From the NCBI GenBank assembly GCA_017397175.1, contig JAFQKA010000030.1:1-34344 (forward strand): a stretch of DNA of 34,344 nucleotides, read 5' to 3'. This document shows, one piece after another, positions 25,219 through 34,134 of the stretch. This DNA comes from Clostridia bacterium. GTDB lineage: Bacteria; Bacillota; Clostridia; Oscillospirales; CAG-272. The first letter of the stretch is position 1. Every line of letters starts with the position of its first letter. Both the position numbers and the translations under genes were made by a program. Below the pieces are notes generated by a model, which saw only the letters and a list, made by a program, of their open reading frames with translations, had not been told where the DNA came from and made no database searches.

Positions 25219-25247
25219 ATTATACACCATATTCGGGGATTATTCAA
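25219..25247 (-). promoter_or_regulatory. Promoter of the restriction-modification/DUF2971 unit
   Basis: On the minus strand TTGAAT (25247-25242), 17 bp and TATAAT (25224-25219), about 30 nt before the start of the MmeI-like gene. This position also argues against the longer upstream frame. Confidence 0.75.
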
Positions 25248-25420
25248 TGAAGATTGGCAAGATTTTACACATAATTTTGTTTTTTGCCTTTTTCTCGCAT
25301 ATGTGTTGCGTCCTTTCTCTTTTTGTGATAAAATTTTGTTGATAATTCCGCGGAAACTGTAATATCTGCATTCGCAAAGGTTACATACCAAGTGAACGAC
25401 CAAAAAAGGAGGTTGACAAA

Positions 25421-25966
25421 ATGCTACTGAATGACACCGAAATCATCGAGCTGTTCTGGGAACGGTCGGAGCAGGCAATAAAGGCACTTGCCGATAAATA
25501 TGACCGTCTGGCACGAAGTGTTGCCATGAACATTCTCCGGGACAGACTTGATACCGAGGAATGTGTCAACGACAGCTATCTTGGTATGTGGAACAGCCTG
25601 CCGCCAAAGCGACCGCAGGTCCTGCCCGCGTTCTTTGCAACGATCACCAGAAATCTGGCACTTAACCGCTACCGTCACAACATGGCTCAAAAGCGTTACG
25701 CCATAATGGAAGAGCTGACCGATCTGACCTCGTCCGTACCATCTCCCGAGGAGGAGATAAATTACGCGGGGCAGATAATCTCGGCATTCCTCGAAAAGCA
25801 GGATAAGCAAGCCCGCGTGCTTTTTATGCGCCGCTATTTTATGGGTGAGTCGATCCGCGACGCGGCAAGCTTTGTGGGCATGACCGAGAACGCTGCCACG
25901 GTCAAGCTTTGTCGCATGAGAGCAAAGCTGAAGGAAGTTCTTTTGAAGGAGGGGATCGAGGTATGA
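25421..25966 (+). CDS. ECF-type sigma-70 family sigma factor
   Basis: A 181-residue sigma factor with only regions 2 and 4. Region 2 includes DRLDTEECVNDSYLGMWNSL and AFFATITRNLALNRYR (about 10-90). Region 4 is the helix-turn-helix RDAASFVGMTENAATVKLCRMRAKL (about 145-172). A perfect AAGGAGG lies 8 nt before the ATG. Its stop overlaps the start of the next gene (ATGA), the usual arrangement of an ECF factor with its membrane anti-sigma partner. I see no confident promoter in the 230 bp upstream. Confidence 0.92.
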   Translation: MLLNDTEIIELFWERSEQAIKALADKYDRLARSVAMNILRDRLDTEECVNDSYLGMWNSLPPKRPQVLPAFFATITRNLALNRYRHNMAQKRYAIMEELTDLTSSVPSPEEEINYAGQIISAFLEKQDKQARVLFMRRYFMGESIRDAASFVGMTENAATVKLCRMRAKLKEVLLKEGIEV

Positions 25967-28494
25967 GAGAAGTGGATTTTCTTGAAGCTGTAGGAAAAGT
26001 CGACGAGAAATTCGTCAATGAGTGTGTTAATTACGTTCGTCCAAAGAAAATGAACGTGTGGATCCGTCGCGTAGGAGCTGTTGCCGCTTGCTTTGCGGTG
26101 GTGATCGCTGCCGTTTTGATTTTAAACCGCGCAAAGCAGCCCAAGATCATTGACGAAAACGGCTTTTATATCGAAAACGGTGTTCTTCTTCGGTACACGG
26201 GCGCAGAGACGGATATTACTCTGCCTGAAACGGTGGAGGAGATCGCTGATTTTGCTTTCCTTGAAAATAAGAACGCAAAGGGAATTGAGGTGGTGCGACT
26301 TGGCGCGTCCGTCAAGGTCGTGGAGGCTAACGCTTTTGCGGGACTGGAAAAGCTCTCAAGTGTTGAAGTTTCCGAGAAAAATAACGCCTTTGTTGATCGA
26401 GACGGGCTTATTATGTCTGCCGATGGCACGGTTTTGCTTCGATATGGACGCGAGGGCGAGACGCGCTTTGTCATGCCCGATACGGTAAAGATCGTAGCCG
26501 CCCACGCGGTGCAGGTGCCTGTTCTTGAAGAAATAGAGTTCAGCGACAGCCTTGAATATATCGGATACAACGCTTTTGCGGGCTGCTATGAGCTGAAATC
26601 GATCTATCTGCCCGACACGGTGCAATACATCGGCGACGGCGCGTTTGCGGGCTGCGGCTCTGCCGTTGACGGACACGTTCCCGAAGGCGCAGAAATCGGT
26701 CAGTGGGCGTTTGACGGCGTTCCTTTCTATCTTTCTATGCTTGCAGGACAGATGTGTCCCGCGGAGGAGATAGAGCGAGGATTGGTGACCCCGTCCGAGG
26801 CGATCCAAAAGAGCAATCAAGATGCTCTCACACAGCAGATAGAGTATATTCTTGCCGCCATGCGCGGAGATGAAAGCTATAAGGAAACCGAGCTTGGAAA
26901 GCTGGCGTACGGCGCTGTGTTCGAGATGCCCGAGGTGCCGCAGAATTTGGATATCCCCGCGAATTTCTCTCTTTCCGATTTGACATTTACCGATCAGGGC
27001 TGGGGAAGAACCGGAATAAACGATCTGCAGATCTTCCTTGAGGCGGGGGAATACACCATTGCCTTTGAGGCATACGGCTACGCTCTTTACTACGAACTTT
27101 ATTGGAAAGACGCCGTCTTCCAAATTTCAAGAGTGTATTTTATACAGAATATTGAAGATGTTGACCCCGGTTACACAGCCACGGGCTTTGGCTGGACGGC
27201 GGTGTTTGAGCGTGGGGACGGAATTTACAATGGTATCACTTTTGTGCACGAGGACGGTCGCATTATCCGCAGTGCCCCGGGCATTCCCAGTAAAATTCCA
27301 TATCAATTGACCTTCTCGCCCGACGGCAGCCGGGTGGCGGTTGAATACAATATGAACGGTGAGCCTACGTTCTATATACAAGCTCTTGATGGAATCCCCT
27401 TGAGTGAACCAAACTACGATTACAGCTTGTATTTGCACTCCCGTGTAGGCAGATACGTGGCGAACACGCTCATTTGGTATGACAACGAGACTGTTGAGGG
27501 TGTAAACGAATACGGAAGATTCCGTTTCAACATTTTCGGCTACCTGCCGGAGATAATCGAGCCCAAGGAGGAAGACGAGGACTGGATGCTTGATGGCTAC
27601 GTTCACTTGACAGTGCCGCCGTCTCGGAGTGCTGACGTGGGCGGTCTTCCGTTCGACGAGAGCAAGGCGAAGATCGGGTTTACTCTCGTTGGCGGTTCAC
27701 CTGCAATCTACGTACCCGGCGGCAAGGATCTGACCTTTTACGTCGTTTATAAGGGCAACCCCCACACCTATTACGAAAGCATTCTGAGCTTGCCGAACGG
27801 CTATGAGAACGGCGAGATAATCTACGCCTCGGGCGGCGGTGGAAGCGGTGAATATTTTATGTTTGTTTCCGCTGAATTGCAGGGCATAAAGGTGCTGCTT
27901 GCGTATTATTTCTATTCGGGCGGCGTACCTCAGCCCGATGAGGTAATAATAATGGAGGGCGAGTGGAAGACGTCAATCGAGGAGAAAGCCTACGGTCTGC
28001 CCGACGGCTCCGATCCGGCGGCGCTGACGGGTATCCTTTCAATGACCGTTTCCGAGATCGAGCGTCTTTACGGCAAACTGACCCTTGAATATTCCGAGCA
28101 TGGCCCCGGTCAGCCTGTTTATTCTATGGCGCATCTGTCTGGCGTGGAGGTTGTTTTCCACGGACACGATATGAACGAGCCTTTGAAGGCTGATATGAAG
28201 CCTGCGGAAATTATTCTGACTGAGGAGTATGGCAGAAAGTTTTACGGCCTGTCGGTGGGAGATTACGTTGAAGCGACCGAAATATCTTGGAATAGCGCGG
28301 AATATTCCCCTATGAGCGGCTTGGTCACGCTGACTGCGGATCTTGATACCTATCGCATCTCCTGCGCGGTGGCGACAAGGTGGGAAAATATTCCCGACGA
28401 TAGCGCACCGCAGTCCGAATGGGACGCATGGGAAGCAAAGTTCCTCGGAGACCCAAGAGGCGAGATCCGACAGCTTCGCGTAGAAAAGAAATAA
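25963..28494 (+). CDS. Membrane protein with LRR ectodomain, likely anti-sigma factor
   Basis: 843 residues: a short cytoplasmic N-terminus (1-35, MREVDFLEAVGKVDEKFVNE), one transmembrane helix (about 38-55) and a large outside part. Residues about 63-250 are BspA-type LRR_5 repeats (LEYIGYNAFAGCYELKSIYL, VQYIGDGAFAGCG). The remaining 590 residues are beta-rich and unfamiliar to me. ATG at 25963 overlaps the sigma factor stop and has GGAGG upstream; the longer frame from 25909 lies inside the sigma gene. By position the N-terminus should bind and restrain the ECF sigma factor, with the LRR region sensing something outside. No zinc-type anti-sigma motif is visible, so this is inference. Confidence 0.75.
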   Translation: MREVDFLEAVGKVDEKFVNECVNYVRPKKMNVWIRRVGAVAACFAVVIAAVLILNRAKQPKIIDENGFYIENGVLLRYTGAETDITLPETVEEIADFAFLENKNAKGIEVVRLGASVKVVEANAFAGLEKLSSVEVSEKNNAFVDRDGLIMSADGTVLLRYGREGETRFVMPDTVKIVAAHAVQVPVLEEIEFSDSLEYIGYNAFAGCYELKSIYLPDTVQYIGDGAFAGCGSAVDGHVPEGAEIGQWAFDGVPFYLSMLAGQMCPAEEIERGLVTPSEAIQKSNQDALTQQIEYILAAMRGDESYKETELGKLAYGAVFEMPEVPQNLDIPANFSLSDLTFTDQGWGRTGINDLQIFLEAGEYTIAFEAYGYALYYELYWKDAVFQISRVYFIQNIEDVDPGYTATGFGWTAVFERGDGIYNGITFVHEDGRIIRSAPGIPSKIPYQLTFSPDGSRVAVEYNMNGEPTFYIQALDGIPLSEPNYDYSLYLHSRVGRYVANTLIWYDNETVEGVNEYGRFRFNIFGYLPEIIEPKEEDEDWMLDGYVHLTVPPSRSADVGGLPFDESKAKIGFTLVGGSPAIYVPGGKDLTFYVVYKGNPHTYYESILSLPNGYENGEIIYASGGGGSGEYFMFVSAELQGIKVLLAYYFYSGGVPQPDEVIIMEGEWKTSIEEKAYGLPDGSDPAALTGILSMTVSEIERLYGKLTLEYSEHGPGQPVYSMAHLSGVEVVFHGHDMNEPLKADMKPAEIILTEEYGRKFYGLSVGDYVEATEISWNSAEYSPMSGLVTLTADLDTYRISCAVATRWENIPDDSAPQSEWDAWEAKFLGDPRGEIRQLRVEKK

Positions 28495-28500
28495 AATGAA

Positions 28501-28526
28501 AAAATCCCCCGAAAGGGGGATTTTTT
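28501..28526 (+). terminator. Terminator of the sigma/anti-sigma operon
   Basis: AAAATCCCCC and GGGGGATTTT pair around GAAA, followed by TT. It begins 6 nt past the stop codon. Confidence 0.9.
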
Positions 28527-28542
28527 CTGACGTTTTGATTGT

Positions 28543-28689
28543 GGGCGGGGGCCGCGGGATCGTAGGGGGAGGATATTATCCTCCCGAAAACCGACAGATA
28601 AAAAAGCGGGAGGCTGATAGCCTCCCCTACCAATATTGATTTTGAAAAACACGGCGGGGCTTAATTTGCGTGACAAACCGCCCCCGCCC
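28543..28689. repeat. Nested palindromic intergenic element
   Basis: The outer arms GGGCGGGGGC (28543-28552) and GCCCCCGCCC (28680-28689) are exact complements. Between them are two similar hairpins in opposite orientation: 28562-28586 (GTAGGGGGAGG...CCTCCCG) and 28607-28630 (CGGGAGG...CCTCCCCTAC). The 147-bp unit has no coding potential that I can support. It has the look of a small non-autonomous mobile or REP-like repeat. Confidence 0.65.
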
Positions 28690-28714
28690 TATAAGGTTAA
28701 CCTTTCCGATTTTC

Positions 28715-28743
28715 TTGACATATCTCCTCTTCCGTGCTATAAT
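28715..28743 (+). promoter_or_regulatory. Sigma-A promoter of the thiN/GH39 operon
   Basis: TTGACA (28715-28720), 17 bp and TATAAT (28738-28743), a perfect consensus about 33 nt before the start codon. I see no TPP riboswitch in this short leader. Confidence 0.9.
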
Positions 28744-28776
28744 TCTATGTAACAAAACAAGAAACGGAGCTATCTG

Positions 28777-29439
28777 ATGGCACGCAAGGTTATAAATAAC
28801 ATGAACGCTGAAAGAAAGCGCGGATTTATTTACACGGGCGGTGAGGTCTACACGGAAAACATCACCGACAAGCCCGAAAAGGACGATTTTTGCATTGCGG
28901 CGGACAGCGGCTACAAAACTGCGCGGGCACTGGGGGTGAAGATAGACGTTGTTATCGGGGATTTTGACTCTCTCGGATCTGTCAGCATTCCCGACGGCAT
29001 CGAGCGCATCGAGCTGCCTTGTGAAAAGGACTGTACCGATACCCAGGCGGCGGTGCAGGTGGCGCTGGAGCGAGGCTGTACCGAGATATACATAATTGGC
29101 GGAATCGGCACGAGGGTCGATCACGTTATGTCAAACGTGGGGATCCTTGAAGGTCTTTACGAGGGCGGTGTTCACGCAAATATCAGCAACGGAAAGAACC
29201 GAATCAGATATCTGAGAAACGACAACGTGCTCATCGGACGCAGTGCGTATAAATACCTGTCGGTAATTGCGCTTGATCCCGTCTGCCGCGGCGTTTCGGT
29301 GGAGGGGTGCAAATATAAGATGAAAGATCAAAAGCTCGAGCGAAAGGTACAGTTTGCGGTGAGCAATGAGATCGAAGGAAATCTGGCGCTTGTTACCGTG
29401 AAAAAAGGCGCGGCGCTTGTAATAGAGTCTATTGATTGA
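28777..29439 (+). CDS. thiN: Thiamine diphosphokinase
   Basis: The 220-residue enzyme makes thiamine diphosphate from thiamine and ATP. Family motifs are clear: AADSGYKTARALGVKIDVVIGDFDS (split ADSG and GDFDSLG), EKDCTDTQAA and GGIGTRVDHVMSN. Length is normal. ACGGAG lies upstream of the ATG. The gene is first in a two-gene unit: the GH39 start lies 10 nt after its stop. In many Firmicutes thiN sits beside ribosome-maturation genes such as rsgA and rpe; here it does not. Confidence 0.93.
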   Translation: MARKVINNMNAERKRGFIYTGGEVYTENITDKPEKDDFCIAADSGYKTARALGVKIDVVIGDFDSLGSVSIPDGIERIELPCEKDCTDTQAAVQVALERGCTEIYIIGGIGTRVDHVMSNVGILEGLYEGGVHANISNGKNRIRYLRNDNVLIGRSAYKYLSVIALDPVCRGVSVEGCKYKMKDQKLERKVQFAVSNEIEGNLALVTVKKGAALVIESID

Positions 29440-29449
29440 GGAGAAATAC

Positions 29450-30985
29450 ATGATTAAATTGGAAAACACAATTGAACAAAAGATTGATCTGCCCTGCCTT
29501 AAAATGGTGGCACAGGGACGTGCCTATGAGCTGCTCCGCGCAGAAGTACAGGCGCAAATAAAGCAGGCACACGATGACATAGGATTCAAATATTGCCGTT
29601 TCCACGGACTTTTCCACGATGATATGGACGTGGTCTACCGTCGTGAGGACGGTTCTTTCGGCTATCATTGGCACCACATAGACAAGGTGTTTGACTTCCT
29701 GATCTCCATTGGTATGAAGCCATTTGTAGAGCTGAACCCAATGCCGTCTCTGCTTGCAAGCGGCACTCAGACCATGTTCTGGTACAAGATGAACGTGACC
29801 CCGCCAAAAAGCTACGACGATTGGTACGACCTGATCTACAGCTTCACCGAGCACGTGACCGAGCGTTACGGCGAGGACGAGATAAAGCAGTGGTATTTTG
29901 AGGTATGGAACGAGCCAAACTTAAAATGCTTCTGGTCGGCAGATCAGGCTGAATATTTCAAGCTGTACAAGACCTCGGTGACAGCGGTCAGAGCCGTCTG
30001 CGACGAATACAAGGTTGGCGGTCCCGCCACGGCGACTTGCTCGTGGGTGACCGATATTATCGACTACTGCACAGACAATAACCTGCCTCTTGATTTCGTT
30101 TCCACTCACCTTTACCCTCAGGACGAGTATTGCATCTACAAGACGAGAGAAAATTCTCCCTACGAGCAGGTTGGTGACTATTTTATAGAGGAAGTGAAGA
30201 AGGTAAAGGAAAAGGTGGCGGCGTCAAAGCGTCCTGACCTGCCCATTTACTGGACAGAGTTCAACACCCTTTCAAGCGACAGCGCAAAGCACATCACCTT
30301 CCTGAACAACACCGCACTCGACCGGCTTTACGGTGCCTCCTGCGTGTGCCGTTGTCTCCTTGAGACGATGGATTACAGCGACGGTGTGGCTTATTGGACG
30401 GTCAGCGACGTGTTTGAGGAGAGTCAAATGCGCCATACGCCTTTCTCCGGCACCTACGGTCTCATGACCCTGCAGGGCATAAAGAAAGCGACCTATAATG
30501 CTTTCGAGCTGATGAAAAGGCTTAGAGGAAAGAGATTTTCTCTTGACGTTTCTACCCCTCTCGGCTGCGGCATCGTTGCAACCGAGGAAAAGGGCACCAT
30601 CAGAATTCTAATGTACAACTGCAAGCTCCCCGAGATAAAGGATCAGCCAGGTTGGCGCGAGACGCTTTACATACCCGGTATTGATGCCTCCGAATATATT
30701 TTTGAGCAGGCGAAGATCGAAAAGGGCAGGGGAAGCGCTTACGAGGAATGGGTAAAGATGGGCAAGCCCGCTAATCTGACGCCCTTTGAGGAATCCTATC
30801 TGCGCTCTTGCGCCGAAATGCACTATTCGCTTATCGAAGTTGAGGGCACACGGGCCGAGTTTGAGGTCTGCCTCAAGCCCGATGAGGTCTGCTATGTAGA
30901 GATCCACCGAAGATCCCGCGACGTTGCCATCTGGGCGAGCAACGAGGAGCTGGAGGATCAGCTGAACGTGGCGAATCACAGGTGA
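29450..30985 (+). CDS. Glycoside hydrolase family 39 enzyme (beta-xylosidase-like)
   Basis: A 511-residue clan GH-A enzyme. The (beta/alpha)8 barrel occupies about 1-370, with acid/base Glu155 in YFEVWNEPN and nucleophile Glu270 in YWTEFN, both in the places expected of GH39 beta-xylosidases. A beta-rich accessory region follows (about 370-511). No signal peptide, so it probably acts in the cytoplasm on imported xylo-oligosaccharides; alpha-iduronidase-type or other activity in the family cannot be excluded. ATG at 29450 is chosen over 29432 because GAGGAGA lies 6 nt upstream, 10 nt past the thiN stop. Confidence 0.9.
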   Translation: MIKLENTIEQKIDLPCLKMVAQGRAYELLRAEVQAQIKQAHDDIGFKYCRFHGLFHDDMDVVYRREDGSFGYHWHHIDKVFDFLISIGMKPFVELNPMPSLLASGTQTMFWYKMNVTPPKSYDDWYDLIYSFTEHVTERYGEDEIKQWYFEVWNEPNLKCFWSADQAEYFKLYKTSVTAVRAVCDEYKVGGPATATCSWVTDIIDYCTDNNLPLDFVSTHLYPQDEYCIYKTRENSPYEQVGDYFIEEVKKVKEKVAASKRPDLPIYWTEFNTLSSDSAKHITFLNNTALDRLYGASCVCRCLLETMDYSDGVAYWTVSDVFEESQMRHTPFSGTYGLMTLQGIKKATYNAFELMKRLRGKRFSLDVSTPLGCGIVATEEKGTIRILMYNCKLPEIKDQPGWRETLYIPGIDASEYIFEQAKIEKGRGSAYEEWVKMGKPANLTPFEESYLRSCAEMHYSLIEVEGTRAEFEVCLKPDEVCYVEIHRRSRDVAIWASNEELEDQLNVANHR

Positions 30986-30995
30986 GAATAAGAGA

Positions 30996-31023
30996 AAAAG
31001 CACGGCGTGAGCCGTGCTTTTTT
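30996..31023 (+). terminator. Terminator of the thiN/GH39 operon
   Basis: AAAAGCACGGC and GCCGTGCTTTT form an 11 bp stem with loop GTGA, followed by more Ts. Confidence 0.9.
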
Positions 31024-31074
31024 GATTGAAGTTGCCTTTTCACCAACAAATACAAGCATACACGGGCTTTTATA

Positions 31075-31103
31075 TTGACTTTTGCCAAATTTTATGATAT
31101 AAT
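31075..31103 (+). promoter_or_regulatory. Sigma-A promoter of the metalloprotease/lipoprotein operon
   Basis: TTGACT (31075-31080), 17 bp and TATAAT (31098-31103). The start site expected near 31110 leaves a leader of about 90 nt that contains a small reading frame at 31139. Confidence 0.85.
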
Positions 31104-31138
31104 ACAGACACAAACAGAAAAGAAAGGAAGTGATAGCG

Positions 31139-31327
31139 ATGCAGACAGAAATCGAAAATTTCAGTAAGGACGTTTTGTTTTCGACATTGAAAGGAGTCAA
31201 CTATGTTAAAGAAATATCGTGTAATATCAATAATGATATGCGTTTCAATGATCTTTTGTCTGATCGTATCAACGAGTGCATTAGGGGCAACCCAAGTATT
31301 TTCAGGAAAGATCGTCTGCGGAGATAA
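31139..31327 (+). CDS. Small upstream reading frame, uncertain
   Basis: A 62-codon frame begins MQTEIENFSKDVLFSTLKGV, with AAAGGAAG about 10 nt upstream. It runs in another frame through the first 125 nt of the metalloprotease gene, which has its own strong AAAGGAG. It could be a short protein or a leader whose translation affects the next gene, or it could be chance. I recognise no family. Confidence 0.25.
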   Translation: MQTEIENFSKDVLFSTLKGVNYVKEISCNINNDMRFNDLLSDRINECIRGNPSIFRKDRLRR

Positions 31328-33176
31328 TATCGATCTGTCTGATATAGAGGTGGAAATTTATTCGTCAGCACCTAAATACGACGAGGACGGAAATTTCCTA
31401 TATTATGTAGAAACTTACGAAAGATCGGTATATGCCGATGCTGACGGAGATTTTGAATTTGTCAAGCCTTCGCTCTATTGCTCATACACTATAAACGTAG
31501 AGACCCTTCCCGCAAATTATGGCGTATCCAAGCATACGCAGTTTATCATTCCCACACGAACAAACGACAGCGTTACGATAGCGGCTATTTCAACCGCAGA
31601 GGCTGATTACAGCGGCGGCAGCTTTTACGCGATTTTCAAGGCTGCCGACGGAACGGAAATCTATACCGACCACGATATAATTGAGGATGGCGAAAGCTCT
31701 GTTTTTGTGGCTGGTGAAAATCTCAGCGCCACGAAGCAGATAATAAGTGCCGAAAATATCGAAGATGTAAACAGATATACACTCAGCGGAACTATTGTCA
31801 CAAACGGCAAAAATTACAGATATTCCAAGAGCTTTGATATTTCAGATTACAGCGAAACAGAAAAAGCGGATCTGCTCTGCTCACTTGGCAAAATATCGGA
31901 AGAAGAAAAATATGATATCTATTCGCAGTATGGAGAAGAGTTTTATTCGCAAGTAACACCTTGTGACGAGTTGGAAACCAACGGCGAAAGCAGAGCAGCA
32001 ACCGCTTACCAAGATCCAGACTATGATAGAACTCTCAGTGTAACTTTGGGAAGCAATACAGTGGAAGTAAAATATACTGCAAGCTCTTTTACAAATTATC
32101 CGGGAAAACTCGGCTTGTTTGAGGATACTTTAGAGGATGTATATAATTACTTCTGCGTTTCCAATGGCTTTTTGGCACCGGTAGCCCCCACCGGAAACTT
32201 TTGCATATATATAACAAGCGATTGCTCCGAGGATGGCAGAACATACCCAGCCAATACCGGACCAGGCTCAACGATTTGGATAAAGGAATCGCTTGTACAA
32301 AATGGGAATGCCAAACAAGCATTGGCGCATGAGTTCATGCATGGAATAATGTATAGATATCTAATAAGGAATGCAGGGAATTGGTTCAAGGAATCGTTTG
32401 CAACTATGGCATCAATGGTTTATTTAAGAAAAACTGATGCTGTGAATTTTATCCAAGAAGCAAATTTTCACTATTTCAAAGAATGTCTTGAGGATTATGT
32501 TGAAAATTACTACCGCTCCTTAACATCACCAGCAGACGATGACTTGTATCCTTTGTTTTCCTACGGAACATTGGTATTTGCTTTATGCCTCTATAATGAT
32601 GAATATGATCCTAATTTAACAGAAAATGATCGGTGGGAGACAATAAGAACGCTGTTTGAAAACTATGATAACACCTCCCCCGAATTTGATTCGATTCACG
32701 GGACTAGAGATGGCACAACATTCAACTTTGAATCCATTTTTGACGAAATGTCGGCGGCAATTTTGTTCCCAACGAGTGGCAATCTTGGATTTGAAATTGC
32801 ACAAATGCAAGGAATTAGCAGTTATTGGCCAACCGTTAGCTGTTTCGCTCAAAGAATTCCTTCGGAACAAGTGAAATTGAATATAAATCCTCTTGCCAAC
32901 AGATATTTTAGCTATTCACCATCAACAAACATGGGCACTGTTTATTTGACTGCCAGCTCGACGGGAGATTGTCTTTTTAACGTATATAACAATCTAACTT
33001 CATCAATCATCGGAAAACTTGCATGGGATGATGTTCGTGTCACATTGCCTATCGAAAACTTTGGTGCAACAGGAGCAAACAAGAAAATCATTATGTCAAC
33101 AACCAATTTCTCCATTTCAACCACACGTTCCCTTTCAATTTCAATCAGCACCAGCAGACCGGAGGATTGGCCGTGA
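31203..33176 (+). CDS. Secreted zinc metalloprotease of the gluzincin type
   Basis: A 657-residue exported protein: signal peptide about 1-29 (ending ALGA), beta-rich N-terminal domains to about 270, then a protease domain. HEFMH at 376-380 with Glu397 in NWFKESFATMAS gives the HExxH...E zinc site of gluzincins; which MEROPS family is unclear. A beta-rich C-terminal region ends in SISISTSRPEDWP. AAAGGAG lies 6 nt before the ATG. The stop overlaps the GTG start of the next lipoprotein gene. It is AT-richer than most of the window, which may point to recent acquisition. Likely role: breakdown of outside proteins; substrate unknown. Confidence 0.82.
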   Translation: MLKKYRVISIMICVSMIFCLIVSTSALGATQVFSGKIVCGDNIDLSDIEVEIYSSAPKYDEDGNFLYYVETYERSVYADADGDFEFVKPSLYCSYTINVETLPANYGVSKHTQFIIPTRTNDSVTIAAISTAEADYSGGSFYAIFKAADGTEIYTDHDIIEDGESSVFVAGENLSATKQIISAENIEDVNRYTLSGTIVTNGKNYRYSKSFDISDYSETEKADLLCSLGKISEEEKYDIYSQYGEEFYSQVTPCDELETNGESRAATAYQDPDYDRTLSVTLGSNTVEVKYTASSFTNYPGKLGLFEDTLEDVYNYFCVSNGFLAPVAPTGNFCIYITSDCSEDGRTYPANTGPGSTIWIKESLVQNGNAKQALAHEFMHGIMYRYLIRNAGNWFKESFATMASMVYLRKTDAVNFIQEANFHYFKECLEDYVENYYRSLTSPADDDLYPLFSYGTLVFALCLYNDEYDPNLTENDRWETIRTLFENYDNTSPEFDSIHGTRDGTTFNFESIFDEMSAAILFPTSGNLGFEIAQMQGISSYWPTVSCFAQRIPSEQVKLNINPLANRYFSYSPSTNMGTVYLTASSTGDCLFNVYNNLTSSIIGKLAWDDVRVTLPIENFGATGANKKIIMSTTNFSISTTRSLSISISTSRPEDWP

Positions 33177-34123
33177 AGATCAAAAACTTAATTATAATCA
33201 CTTTCGTTCTGGTTTTTCTGTTTGCATTAACTTCCTGCAATAGCGAAAAACCACCCGTCGATGATTTGACGGACACAAATACCAACGTTACAGCGGATTC
33301 CGATAGGGAAACGGTTACAGATACAGAACAAGACCTATATCTTGATAATTCGACAGGAATCCCTGCACCCGTTGTTCCACCGATGAAAGAGTATGCTGCT
33401 TTTCGAAACTTTTCTTTTGTCGTTGCGGAATTTGGGGAACCAATACTTCCCGCTAACTTGTCAGATGGAACAAACCCTCTTTTGTTTGAGGCGTTTAAAT
33501 CACCGGACATCGCAAAGCAGTGTTTTGCATATCCAATAAAGATACTTAGAAAATTTGAAGCAACGGCATATAGCAAGGACGAAGATTGTAAAAGTTTCTT
33601 TCCTGCCATGCTTCAAGAGTGGGAAGCCCAGGGAGATTACCGTCCCCAGTCATTGTTTAATTACGCGGTTGACTATCGCAATAAGGACGAGATAATGGCA
33701 GAATATGATGATATCATTTTGATCGATGCCGATACAAATGTGGCAATAGGAGAACAGTATTGTCTATCTGTTTATTATATGCCCCTCAAATCTCCCGATG
33801 ATCTTTCTGAGGAGTTTCGGTTTCCTTTGACACCCATGTATGATCTTGTCACAATGAAGCCGATCTTAATACCCGTGAAAGATGATAAAATTTGCTTGCC
33901 GGAAGAATATTACCAGAAGAAGTCTTATCCCAAAGAAAAAGAATACGTGTATATGTTAGCGGTGCTCGCGGAAGATGTAAACGAAAAGCTGACACGGTTA
34001 GGATTAACGGACAATCTTTTCCGCGACGGAATGACGATAGACGAGCTTGACGAATATTTCACTCTCGTCACGAACAAGGAGACCTTCGCTCCGCTTTTTG
34101 AGAACGTGGAGACAGGTGAGTAG
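33173..34123 (+). CDS. Lipoprotein of unknown function, coupled to the metalloprotease
   Basis: A 316-residue lipoprotein with lipobox ALTSC (Cys22) and a Thr/Asp-rich linker (about 27-60). The remainder is a mixed alpha/beta region I cannot assign, with motifs such as IDADTNVAIGEQYCLSVYY. GTG at 33173 is the likely start, because GGAGG at 33161-33165 is 7 nt upstream; the TTG at 33167 is too close to it. GTGA overlaps the protease stop, so the two are translationally coupled. It may hold the protease at the membrane or act as its inhibitor or partner; neither is shown by sequence. Confidence 0.7.
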   Translation: MKIKNLIIITFVLVFLFALTSCNSEKPPVDDLTDTNTNVTADSDRETVTDTEQDLYLDNSTGIPAPVVPPMKEYAAFRNFSFVVAEFGEPILPANLSDGTNPLLFEAFKSPDIAKQCFAYPIKILRKFEATAYSKDEDCKSFFPAMLQEWEAQGDYRPQSLFNYAVDYRNKDEIMAEYDDIILIDADTNVAIGEQYCLSVYYMPLKSPDDLSEEFRFPLTPMYDLVTMKPILIPVKDDKICLPEEYYQKKSYPKEKEYVYMLAVLAEDVNEKLTRLGLTDNLFRDGMTIDELDEYFTLVTNKETFAPLFENVETGE

Positions 34124-34134
34124 TAAAAAACAAG

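Noticed and set aside
25188-25403. 72-residue N-terminal extension of the MmeI-like enzyme
   Set aside because: It would begin upstream of the promoter at 25219-25247, and the internal ATG at 25187 has GGAGG before it.
25320-25420. GGAAAC as an autoregulated ECF -35 element before the sigma factor
   Set aside because: GGAAAC is present near 25350 but no convincing ECF -10 follows at the right spacing; too weak to annotate.
28744-28776. TPP riboswitch ahead of thiN
   Set aside because: The leader between the promoter and the start codon is only about 30 nt, too short for the THI-box fold, and its conserved CTGAGA motif is absent.
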